Source of the DNA: Cellvibrionaceae bacterium
GTDB lineage: Bacteria; Pseudomonadota; Gammaproteobacteria; Pseudomonadales; Cellvibrionaceae
Assembly (NCBI GenBank): GCA_028281575.1
Contig: JANQJP010000099.1
Location: 1-62,370, forward strand
Length of the DNA stretch: 62,370 bases
Reading direction: 5' to 3'
Part shown: in pieces, positions 27,004 through 34,753 of the stretch
Position numbering within the stretch: position 1 is the stretch's first letter
How the letters are laid out: every line of letters begins with the position of its first letter
Translations under genes and position numbers: made by a program
The notes under the pieces: generated by a model
Told to the model about the DNA's origin: nothing
The model's database searches: none
What the model saw: the letters and a program-made list of their open reading frames with translations, nothing else

Positions 27004-28147
27004 ATGCACCCCCATCGCCGACGCTTCCTAGCAGCCATCATATTGCCCTGCCTGCTTGGAGCCAGAATAACGCCAATGAATCGAGCAAGCTCGCAGAAGT
27101 TTATATTTATGGGGAACCTGGCAAAACAGATGTCGCCACGAATCTGGAATTAAGCGTAATGGAAACCCCACAAACCATTACCTCAATTTCACGCGCTCAA
27201 CTCGACGACTTTGCGCTCACGGGAGTGAACGAGGTCTTGGACTACGTTCCGGGCATTACGGTTGAAGAAATAGAAACAGGCCGAACGTATTACACGGCTC
27301 GCGGGTTTGACATTGTTAATTTTCAGGAAGCAGAAAGCGCTTTACTTCGCTACTCGATTAAATGTATTGGATCATCTTTCCGTTCTGCTCGGCGCGCGTA
27401 ACACCGACTTGGAGCAAACAGGTTCCAGTTACGGAGGTGATTCGAACGCAGAGGCTGACGAAACTGTGCCGTATGCGGGGCTAACTTGGGAAGTTTTCGA
27501 CAGCTTGGTTTTGTACGGCAGTTATAGCGAAGTGTTCAAACAGCAAACATGGGTAGATCGAGATTTACGTCCCCTCGGGCCAACTCTCGGTAATTCAACA
27601 GAGTTCGGCGTTAAAAAATCTTTCAATGATGAACGTGCAACCTTAACTGTTGCAGCGTTTGGTTCAGATCAGGATAACTTTGGCGAGTATGTTGAGCGAA
27701 ACGATGCGGGCATAGCAATTTATGAGAGCCGCACCTTGGAAAGTAAAGGGTTCGAAATTGAGTTTGCCGGACAGGTATTCAATGGTTTGAATGTGGGTGC
27801 AGGGTATACCGATGTTGACATTGAAGATGCAAATGGCGACACGAACCTTTATTCCAACTCAGTTGTTAAAATTATCCGCTACATATGATCTCCCCTTTAT
27901 TCCTGATTTGCGTATTGGCGGTGTTGTGAAGTGGCAAGATGACATCAGCATAGCAGATGGTGATATAAGACAAGAGGCCTACACCTTGGTTGATTTAGCG
28001 ATGCATTACCAGATTCTGGAGAGCTTGAGCCTATCGTTGAATGTAGAAAATGTGACAGACGAAAAATACTTAAGCAGCCTGTATTGGGATCAAGCATTTT
28101 ATGGTGCGCCCCGCAATACTTCTTCGTCAGTTCGTTGGAAGTTCTAA
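27004..28147 (+). pseudogene. TonB-dependent siderophore receptor pseudogene
   Basis: The pieces of a siderophore receptor lie in three frames. A signal-like N terminus (MHPHRRRFLAAIILP) runs out of frame near 27060. The plug start (METPQTITSISRAQL, VLDYVPGITVE, YTARGFDIVNF) is joined near 27330 to a C-terminal barrel (YFATRLNVLDHLSVLLGARN), losing most of the plug and barrel. Another shift near 27845 precedes LLKLSATYDLPFIPDLRIGG and the terminal SSVRWKF. With two frameshifts and a large internal deletion the gene cannot make a receptor. A Fur-like box still sits upstream. Confidence 0.88.
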
Positions 28148-28243
28148 ACCGCGCAGCTATTAACTTGGAAATTAAATCACACGAATGGCTGTATTTAATA
28201 TGCTGAGTTAATAGTTCATTTCTTTGGGTGGTCAAAAATATTT

Positions 28244-29401
28244 ATGAGAAAAACGCTTTTTAAACTGCACAGTTACTTTGCTTTAATCGCACTTATACCT
28301 TTGATGATCGTATCCCTTACCGGGAGCATTTTAGTTTTTAAGACTGAAATCGATCAGTGGTTAATGCCTGAAGTGGCCGCACTTTCGTATCACAACAGTG
28401 GTTCTGCTTTTGTTCGGCAGGATCACAATATTTTGCAGCACACCGTCGAGCACCAACACCAAGGCTATATTATTGGTGCTTGGGAGATATTCACCGATGG
28501 AAAAGAAGCCGATCGAGTATATGTAATTAAAAAAAATACCAGTGACTGGTACAAAATTTATTTTGACCCCTTTTCGAACAAAGTGCTTAGCGAGCCCGTT
28601 TTACTCTCCAGCTACTTAACAGATTGGTTGCTGAATTTGCATTACACCTTCATGCTCAATGGCATTGGCACAGAGGATTCTCAATGGGGCACATTTATCG
28701 GTCTGTTAGCTGCGATTATATTGAGTTTTTTGGGTGTTAGTGGTTTGCTGATACACCGGAAATTTTGGCTGCAATTATTCAAACTTCGTTTAAATAAAAG
28801 TTTGCGCGTGGTATCGGGTGATTTCCACCGGCTGATTGGTGCCTGGTCCTCACCCATCGTGTTAATTTTAGGAATTACAGGCATTTATTTTAATGCTATG
28901 GCCTATTACCACGAAGTTTTTGAACATGGTGAAGAAGAGCACTACCAACCCAAAACAGCGCTTTATGCAGATAGTATCGACTTTCAGTATTTACTCGACG
29001 ACAGTCAAACTCAGCTTGAGGGGTTTACGCCAACCTATATTCTTTACCCTTACGAACCGGAAGTGAATATTACGCTTTTCGGCCACCAGCCTGGCGCAAA
29101 TATTTTTGCGAGTAATTATTCTTCAACCGTTACTTACGATAGAAGCTCCGGAAACGTGCTTGCCGCTATAGATTGCCGGAAAGCCAGTGCTGCTACACAA
29201 ATATTCGACAGCTTTCGTGAGTTGCATTTTGGTTCTTTTTCCGGGCTTGCGAGTAAGCTTATCTGGTGTGTGTTTGGGTTGGCGCCGTTTCTACTTTCCA
29301 TAACCGGCCTAACCATATGGATTACGCGAAAAACGAAAAGCAGGCGTCGCAGGTTTGAAAACTCGCTAGAACAAAAACCACCCGCGGCATCGTCTGCGTG
29401 A
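28244..29401 (+). CDS. PepSY domain inner-membrane protein
   Basis: The 385-residue protein begins LFKLHSYFALIALIPLMIVSLTGSILVFKTEID, the classic PepSY-associated TM start. Further helices occur at about residues 150-170 and 200-225 and near the C terminus, which ends in a basic KSRRRRF tail. It belongs to the same broad family as the protein at 18181 but is shorter. Its presumed partner receptor just upstream is decayed, so its present role is uncertain, though its own reading frame is intact. Confidence 0.85.
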   Translation: MRKTLFKLHSYFALIALIPLMIVSLTGSILVFKTEIDQWLMPEVAALSYHNSGSAFVRQDHNILQHTVEHQHQGYIIGAWEIFTDGKEADRVYVIKKNTSDWYKIYFDPFSNKVLSEPVLLSSYLTDWLLNLHYTFMLNGIGTEDSQWGTFIGLLAAIILSFLGVSGLLIHRKFWLQLFKLRLNKSLRVVSGDFHRLIGAWSSPIVLILGITGIYFNAMAYYHEVFEHGEEEHYQPKTALYADSIDFQYLLDDSQTQLEGFTPTYILYPYEPEVNITLFGHQPGANIFASNYSSTVTYDRSSGNVLAAIDCRKASAATQIFDSFRELHFGSFSGLASKLIWCVFGLAPFLLSITGLTIWITRKTKSRRRRFENSLEQKPPAASSA

Positions 29402-29435
29402 ATGCAGCTCCTAATAAAGATGACAATTAAATTCG

Positions 29436-30326
29436 CTATTTTTCGGGAGAAATAACAACAACTTTCGCGCGATTAAAGATGCTTTGCAGGCCATCGAGAT
29501 AGGCACGTTTAAAGAAGAGTTTGTCAGCATCCACTGCACTCAGCTGGGCTTCGAATCGTTGCGCATCGCCTTCAGCGCGCTTTACTAATTCGTTGGATAA
29601 GGCGCGTGCGTTCGATTTTTCTCGGTTGGATTCGCTGCGCGCTTTTGCGAGCTTTGTACCGCGCTCACCTTTTGCTTCCTGAATGACTTTTTGTTTTTCG
29701 GATTGCGCCGATGAAACATCGTCAAAGGCTTTTTTGATCGACTTGGGTGGTTCTAACAGTTTTATTTGAACGCCGGTAATTCTTAATCCCAAACCCAGTT
29801 CATCTGTCGTTTTTTGCAGGTTTGATTTAATCCGTTCTTGAAATTGGTTTCTGCCAGTAGTGAGCAGGCTGGCAAAGTCATTGTGGCTGATATGATAAAT
29901 AATCTCAGACTTGACCAACTGTTCCAGCAACATATCTGTATTGTCCGACGATGTGACAAACTTCATTGTCTCGGTGACGGAATATTGCACCTCTACGCGA
30001 GAATCAACCAGGTTGCCATCGCCGGTAATCAGTTCCAACGCCTCAGGTTTGGGTTCGGTGATAATAAACTCTACGACTTTTGACTTTAACGAGGGAATAT
30101 CGTTGATGGTGACGGATTCAATCGGCCATGGAAAATGGTAGTGCATACCCGAAGTGACATTGTCTTTCGTCAATGCACCAAAGCGTGTGACGAACGCTTT
30201 CTGATCAATGCCTACCGAATAAAACCCACTGAGCAAGTAGAAAACCGGAAGCACAAAAACAAGTACCCATAACCACTGACGCAGCTGGGTAAATACCACT
30301 TTTATGTCTTCAAACAGCGGTTGCAC
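29436..30326 (-). CDS. SPFH protein, HflK-like
   Basis: The 296-residue protein has one N-terminal transmembrane helix (LWVLVFVLPVFYLLSGFYSV), then an SPFH domain with the HflK-type segments AFVTRFG and SGMHYHFPWPIE, and a charged coiled-coil region (QSEKQKVIQEAKGERGTKLAK). HflK/HflC proteins form a membrane cage around FtsH protease and modulate it. This is the last gene of a three-gene SPFH operon; its start overlaps the end of the HflC-like gene by 1 bp. The arrangement differs from the usual hfq-hflX-hflK-hflC locus, so it is likely an accessory paralogue. Confidence 0.85.
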   Translation of the reverse strand: MQPLFEDIKVVFTQLRQWLWVLVFVLPVFYLLSGFYSVGIDQKAFVTRFGALTKDNVTSGMHYHFPWPIESVTINDIPSLKSKVVEFIITEPKPEALELITGDGNLVDSRVEVQYSVTETMKFVTSSDNTDMLLEQLVKSEIIYHISHNDFASLLTTGRNQFQERIKSNLQKTTDELGLGLRITGVQIKLLEPPKSIKKAFDDVSSAQSEKQKVIQEAKGERGTKLAKARSESNREKSNARALSNELVKRAEGDAQRFEAQLSAVDADKLFFKRAYLDGLQSIFNRAKVVVISPEK

Positions 30327-31210
30327 TATTGATCACCGTTAGGGGGCTCAAGTAAATCACGTAGTAAGGGGTTGTCAGTTGATAAAATAATCTTTGTGTC
30401 TTCGTTAAAGAGCTTTTTGTAGGTTTCCATTTTTCGAGAAAAGGTGTAGTACTCCTGGTTTTGCTCAAACGCGTCGGCATACAACTGCGCAGCTGAGGCT
30501 TCGCCCTGGCCGATAATGATTTGGCTTTCTTTGTACGCTTTTGCTTTTAATTCGCGCACTTCTTTTTCTGTTTCAGATTTTATTTTTGCGGCTTCTTCTC
30601 GTCCTTCTGCTCTAAGTTGCTTTGCACGCCGCGTCCATTCCGATTCCATGCGTTTATAGATCGCGAGTAAGTTTTGTTTTGGGAAGCTTGTTCTTGTGGG
30701 CCTAACGGCCATCACTTCGATGCCAAGCTCGCTGTCGGACAGTGCTGTCACCGACTCGGTGACAGCAGTAAAAATACGTTCCAGTTTGGATTCATTTGAC
30801 TGAGCAAATAAGTCCTCGAACAGTAAGCCACCAATCGCCGATCCGATTTCGGAGTAAACTAATGATTCCAAACGCTGCTCAGCAACATCTCGAACCCTGA
30901 CGCTCGCCTGATACCGAACAGGGTCTTTAATTTTCCATAACACACTATTTTCGATAACGACATTGCGACGGTCTCGCGTACCCAGCTCAGCGGGACTGAG
31001 TTTTAGCACTTGCATGCGCTTGTCAAAACGCGAGACCGTTTGAATTGGATCGGGTAGTTTAAGGTAAATCCCAGCGGAATCGATTGAACGAACAACCTTG
31101 CCAAACTGCGCAATCAACACGTATTCAGTCTCTTTCACTGTCACCACACTAGTGGCGGCGAGATATAGTGAGAATAGAAGTACACCAACGATATAAAGGA
31201 GTTTTTTCAT
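30326..31210 (-). CDS. SPFH protein, HflC-like
   Basis: The 294-residue protein has an N-terminal helix (LLYIVGVLLFSLYLAATSVVTV) followed by the SPFH start VKETEYVLIAQFGKVVRSIDSAGIYLKLPDPIQTV. HflC-type sequences such as KRMQVLKLSPAELGTRDRRNVVIE follow, then a coiled coil (EGREEAAKIKSETEKEVRELKAKA). It should pair with the HflK-like neighbours in a membrane-associated ring. It lies 15 bp after the CDF-SPFH fusion gene. Confidence 0.87.
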   Translation of the reverse strand: MKKLLYIVGVLLFSLYLAATSVVTVKETEYVLIAQFGKVVRSIDSAGIYLKLPDPIQTVSRFDKRMQVLKLSPAELGTRDRRNVVIENSVLWKIKDPVRYQASVRVRDVAEQRLESLVYSEIGSAIGGLLFEDLFAQSNESKLERIFTAVTESVTALSDSELGIEVMAVRPTRTSFPKQNLLAIYKRMESEWTRRAKQLRAEGREEAAKIKSETEKEVRELKAKAYKESQIIIGQGEASAAQLYADAFEQNQEYYTFSRKMETYKKLFNEDTKIILSTDNPLLRDLLEPPNGDQ

Positions 31211-31225
31211 GAGTTTAATATCTGC

Positions 31226-32884
31226 CTATTCCGAACGCTTATTCCATACACGTAAATCAGCGCTGGACAAATTTTTGTCTCTGATAACAATCTCTTTTTC
31301 ATTTAATGCCTCGTTAATCACGTTGATGTAGGTATTAAATTCATAGGCTTCGCGGGAGCGTTGTTGAATTTTGGATAACCCTGTGATTTGGGCGATATTT
31401 CCTTCCGCCTTTAGTACCTCAGCCTGCGATTTAGACTCAGCGGAAGCTATGCTCTCCGTGTAAGTGGCTCTTGAGAGTGGCAGTGCTTTAAGGCGTTCCG
31501 CGACGGCGTTGTTAATGCTTTGTAATTTTTCTTGTTGTGCATTGATTACGTCTCGGTAAGCACCGATAACGACAGCCGGTAAACGATATGTTTGGAATTG
31601 CACATCAACCACATCGATAGCATCAAAAATAGCGTCGAGATCGTTTTGGATATACCGTGTTAACTCGCCTTTAAGTTCTGTTCGGTCACCCGATAAAACG
31701 CCCTCAAGGGAATGGGATAATACGAAACGGTTAAATGAGTAATGTGATATATACTTTACGAAATCGTCGTGTGCATTCAGCTGGCCTATAACATAGGGAG
31801 CATTGTCGATTTTGTAGAATACAGTGAGACTGATATCGATCAGCTGTTCGTCATTGGTGACTAAATAGTTAGTGGATTCGTCTTGCAGAAAGCGTTCTTT
31901 AACTTCCGTCCAGATACGCTGCTGGCCGACGCTAAGCTCCTCAGATCGTGCACCCAGGTGTACAACGTAAACGGCACCGTCTTCAAATACGTCGATGCGA
32001 CCCAGTGGCCAGGGTAGGGCATAGTGTAAACCGGCAGATAAATTGTCTGAAACAACAGCACCGAGTTGGTATTTTTTCCCGACGTTTCCGCTGGAAATCG
32101 CTTTAAATCCGGACAAAAAGTATATCGATAAAATGAGAACGATAAGAAATAATCGATATCGATAAATTCCCTGAAATAATTCAAAAATACGTTTTGAAAT
32201 TGGGTATTTGCCTAATGTATTTGAATAAACTTCGGCCATGCTTTCATAAAAACTGATTTGATCAAATGCCGTTTTCTTGATAAGCGCTTTGATGCCGGAG
32301 ACCAACAGCTCTAGCCCCGTCACTGCAATCATGATGGCGATGACAACCGCGACGATTTCGTCCAGGTAAATACCGACCATGTAGCCTATTAGAGAAACGA
32401 GCACGGCAATGGATGTAAATACATCGACCATGCTGTGATAGCCGTCGGCTTCAAGTGCGATAGAGTCTGTTTCTCGTCCGACAAATAACTTGAATCGCGA
32501 TATAAACAAGACGATAAAAATAATTGCGATCGTACCGAATATGCCTATCGGTAGATTTTTGATTTCTTGTGTGTTGTTGGCGCTGATGCCGGAAATAATT
32601 TCGTACGGAACATAGAGGATGATGACAGCGACGAAAATTGCCAGGCTGGATTCAACGATGTGGCCCCAATTGCTTTGCGAATCCGATTGTTTTTCGTGCT
32701 TAAAACGAATAACGATTCCGATCAGCAATACGACAGATACGATAAGGTCTGTTGCGGAATGAAAGGCATCCGCTTGCAACGCCGCGCTGCCCGTCACTAT
32801 TGCAAGCACGAGCTTGAGCGCCGTCAATGTAAGATCGGTTGCTATGGCAACCAGGGACGTTCGAATACGCCGATCAGACAACAT
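31226..32884 (-). CDS. Cation diffusion facilitator fused to an HflK-like SPFH domain
   Basis: The 552-residue protein joins two families. Residues about 1-210 look like a CDF transporter membrane domain with six helices and the two metal-site motifs H42-S-A-T-D46 (helix 2) and H150-S-M-V-D154 (helix 5), as in zinc-type CDF proteins. In place of the usual CDF cytoplasmic domain comes a further helix (RLFLIVLILSIYFLSGF) and an HflK-type SPFH region (SAGLHYALPWPLGRIDVF) with a coiled-coil tail. No frame break is seen between the halves. It leads the three-gene SPFH operon. I do not recognise a characterised protein of this build; coupling of divalent-metal transport to an SPFH assembly is inference. 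Confidence 0.85.
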   Translation of the reverse strand: MLSDRRIRTSLVAIATDLTLTALKLVLAIVTGSAALQADAFHSATDLIVSVVLLIGIVIRFKHEKQSDSQSNWGHIVESSLAIFVAVIILYVPYEIISGISANNTQEIKNLPIGIFGTIAIIFIVLFISRFKLFVGRETDSIALEADGYHSMVDVFTSIAVLVSLIGYMVGIYLDEIVAVVIAIMIAVTGLELLVSGIKALIKKTAFDQISFYESMAEVYSNTLGKYPISKRIFELFQGIYRYRLFLIVLILSIYFLSGFKAISSGNVGKKYQLGAVVSDNLSAGLHYALPWPLGRIDVFEDGAVYVVHLGARSEELSVGQQRIWTEVKERFLQDESTNYLVTNDEQLIDISLTVFYKIDNAPYVIGQLNAHDDFVKYISHYSFNRFVLSHSLEGVLSGDRTELKGELTRYIQNDLDAIFDAIDVVDVQFQTYRLPAVVIGAYRDVINAQQEKLQSINNAVAERLKALPLSRATYTESIASAESKSQAEVLKAEGNIAQITGLSKIQQRSREAYEFNTYINVINEALNEKEIVIRDKNLSSADLRVWNKRSE

Positions 32885-32922
32885 GAATGTGTAATTTTGC
32901 GATAAGCAGATGTAAAGAAAAA

Positions 32923-32962
32923 GTCATCAAAATGTAATCATCGATTGTGTCATTTTGATGAC
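32923..32962 (-). terminator. Intrinsic terminator of the di-heme lipoprotein gene
   Basis: A 12-bp perfect stem (GTCATCAAAATG with CATTTTGATGAC) is followed on the minus strand by TTTTTCTTT. It lies between the lipoprotein gene and the CDF-SPFH operon and separates the two transcription units. Confidence 0.8.
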
Positions 32963-32972
32963 GTTTTGCCAT

Positions 32973-34640
32973 TTACCAGTCTAAGCGGATATCCCACTGA
33001 TAACGAAATTCCGGATCGAGTGGCGGGGTATCGCGATCCACATTACGGAACACATTTTTTGCCGGCGCGATCGATGTGTCTCTTCCGTAGAGGTAACTTT
33101 GCTCTTTAACAATTGCTAAATAGGCTTTGTTCAAGGTTAAAGCACGCTCAGGCGACGGTGCGATAAGCTCATAGATGGATTCCAACCCAATAATGTCATC
33201 GCGTTTAACAGAGCCGTCGTCGTTAAACCAGCGCGCTAACATTTCTTCGTTTTGGCGAAATTCATCGCCGCCGCCGACACGCTCCAGATAAGTTAAGAAT
33301 TCACCATCGGTTTCGCCGATATTGGGTGCGTCTACCATCGTACGTAAATCGATATAACCCCAACCATCGGCACCATTTACTTTACGCGGGAAAGAATAGG
33401 TTTGGTCTATCGTACTGCCGACACTTTTATGACAACCAATGCAGAAAAACTGTTCTTCATGATGTTGTTTTCGCAATTGGCCCTGTTCATTTTCAATAAA
33501 GCCCCAGAGCATCCAGCCGTGACGATTGCCCATGCCTTCATCACCGTAGTCGGAGACCATCGGTAATTTTTCAAAGTGTTTTTCTTTGCGCTCGGCGTAG
33601 TGCGTACTCAAAATAGATTTAGGACGAATATATTTCTTTTTGCGCAGGTAGCGCACTTCCTTCATGCGTTTTGAAGGCACAATGTTACCGTTTTCCAGCC
33701 CAACATAACGTACGGTGTGCAGGAATTCTGTTCCGACGGGGTAAAGCTGTGAGGTGAGGGGAATAGCGGAGGCGTCGCCAACGTAAGTTTCTCTGCGACG
33801 TATTGTTTCAGTGCGCACAGAATAAACACCATCGCCATCGAGATCGACATCTAGCGCAGCTTCGTTAAGTGGCTGTGTTGTTAATTCGTCAAGATCTTTA
33901 ATGGCCATTTCGACTAGAGCTAAATTGGCAAAATAGACATCTTCAGAATATTCGCCGTCTTTTTGCTGAAAATTTTCTGACAGCCGAATCATCACATCGT
34001 CTGTGGAACCATTGGTCGGCCAAAAAGTACTTGGAAGCGGTTTATAATTAAATGCGACCCAACCGGAACCGTCTTTGGCCAAACCATTTTTCTCAAACGC
34101 TTCGGCGCCCAGGTGCAGGTTTTTAATTTCGGTGACTTCACCAGTCCAGGCGTCACTTTTCATCCACTCGACTAGCGCTGAATAATTATCCTGATCAATG
34201 TAGTCTAAAATTTCTTCGTCGCTTACTGAATCAATAAAGGGGCGTCTGTCTTTAAATAAATTTACCCAGCTGTTGTGCACACCTTCATCCGAGAACGCGT
34301 AGGTACCTTGCAAAAAACCATCGCTTAGCGTGTTTACTTTGCCTTCAGCACTGGAGTAGGTTTGATGGCAGACGTAACACGGATTTAATTTACTTTCCGT
34401 CTTGGTGTAACACTGAGAGGGTATCGGCGCTTCCGGGTTGTAGGCTTCTCCATGTTTTACCCACGCTAATGCTTCGACCTTGTCTGTCGCTCGAGCAACC
34501 GTTACTTCTGAGTCACTGCTTTCAGCCGTACTTTCAGTATTTTGTATTGCAGTCTCTTGTTGATCAGACGAATTGCTATCGCAACCAAGCAATAAAAACG
34601 CTGATAAAGCCATGCAAGTCCAAGACGAAGATATATTCAC
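32973..34640 (-). CDS. Di-heme cytochrome c-like lipoprotein
   Basis: The 555-residue protein has a lipobox (LLLGC20) and an acidic Ser/Thr-rich spacer. Two c-type heme attachment motifs are present: CYVCH (C88-H92) and CIGCH (C400-H404). About 300 residues of otherwise unrecognised sequence lie between them. It would be an outer-membrane or periplasmic electron carrier or oxidoreductase. It is on the same strand as, and 113 bp downstream of, the PhoX-family gene, with a terminator in between, so a shared role is possible but unproven. I cannot assign a named family. Confidence 0.75.
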   Translation of the reverse strand: MNISSSWTCMALSAFLLLGCDSNSSDQQETAIQNTESTAESSDSEVTVARATDKVEALAWVKHGEAYNPEAPIPSQCYTKTESKLNPCYVCHQTYSSAEGKVNTLSDGFLQGTYAFSDEGVHNSWVNLFKDRRPFIDSVSDEEILDYIDQDNYSALVEWMKSDAWTGEVTEIKNLHLGAEAFEKNGLAKDGSGWVAFNYKPLPSTFWPTNGSTDDVMIRLSENFQQKDGEYSEDVYFANLALVEMAIKDLDELTTQPLNEAALDVDLDGDGVYSVRTETIRRRETYVGDASAIPLTSQLYPVGTEFLHTVRYVGLENGNIVPSKRMKEVRYLRKKKYIRPKSILSTHYAERKEKHFEKLPMVSDYGDEGMGNRHGWMLWGFIENEQGQLRKQHHEEQFFCIGCHKSVGSTIDQTYSFPRKVNGADGWGYIDLRTMVDAPNIGETDGEFLTYLERVGGGDEFRQNEEMLARWFNDDGSVKRDDIIGLESIYELIAPSPERALTLNKAYLAIVKEQSYLYGRDTSIAPAKNVFRNVDRDTPPLDPEFRYQWDIRLDW

Positions 34641-34672
34641 GTTATTATTTCCCCAGGTGGTGACGTTCTCAT

Positions 34673-34700
34673 AAAAAAGAGGCGATAAACGCCCCTTTTT
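34673..34700 (-). terminator. Intrinsic terminator of the PhoX-family gene
   Basis: On the minus strand AAAAGGGGCG and CGCCTCTTTT form a 10-bp stem (one G-T pair) around TTTAT, ending in a T-run. A second hairpin, CTCGACAT/ATGTCGAG, lies at 34722-34740 directly after the stop codon region. Confidence 0.75.
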
Positions 34701-34753
34701 GTTTTCTACAACTTTGTTTAACTCGACATTTGATGTCGAGTGATCATCAACGG

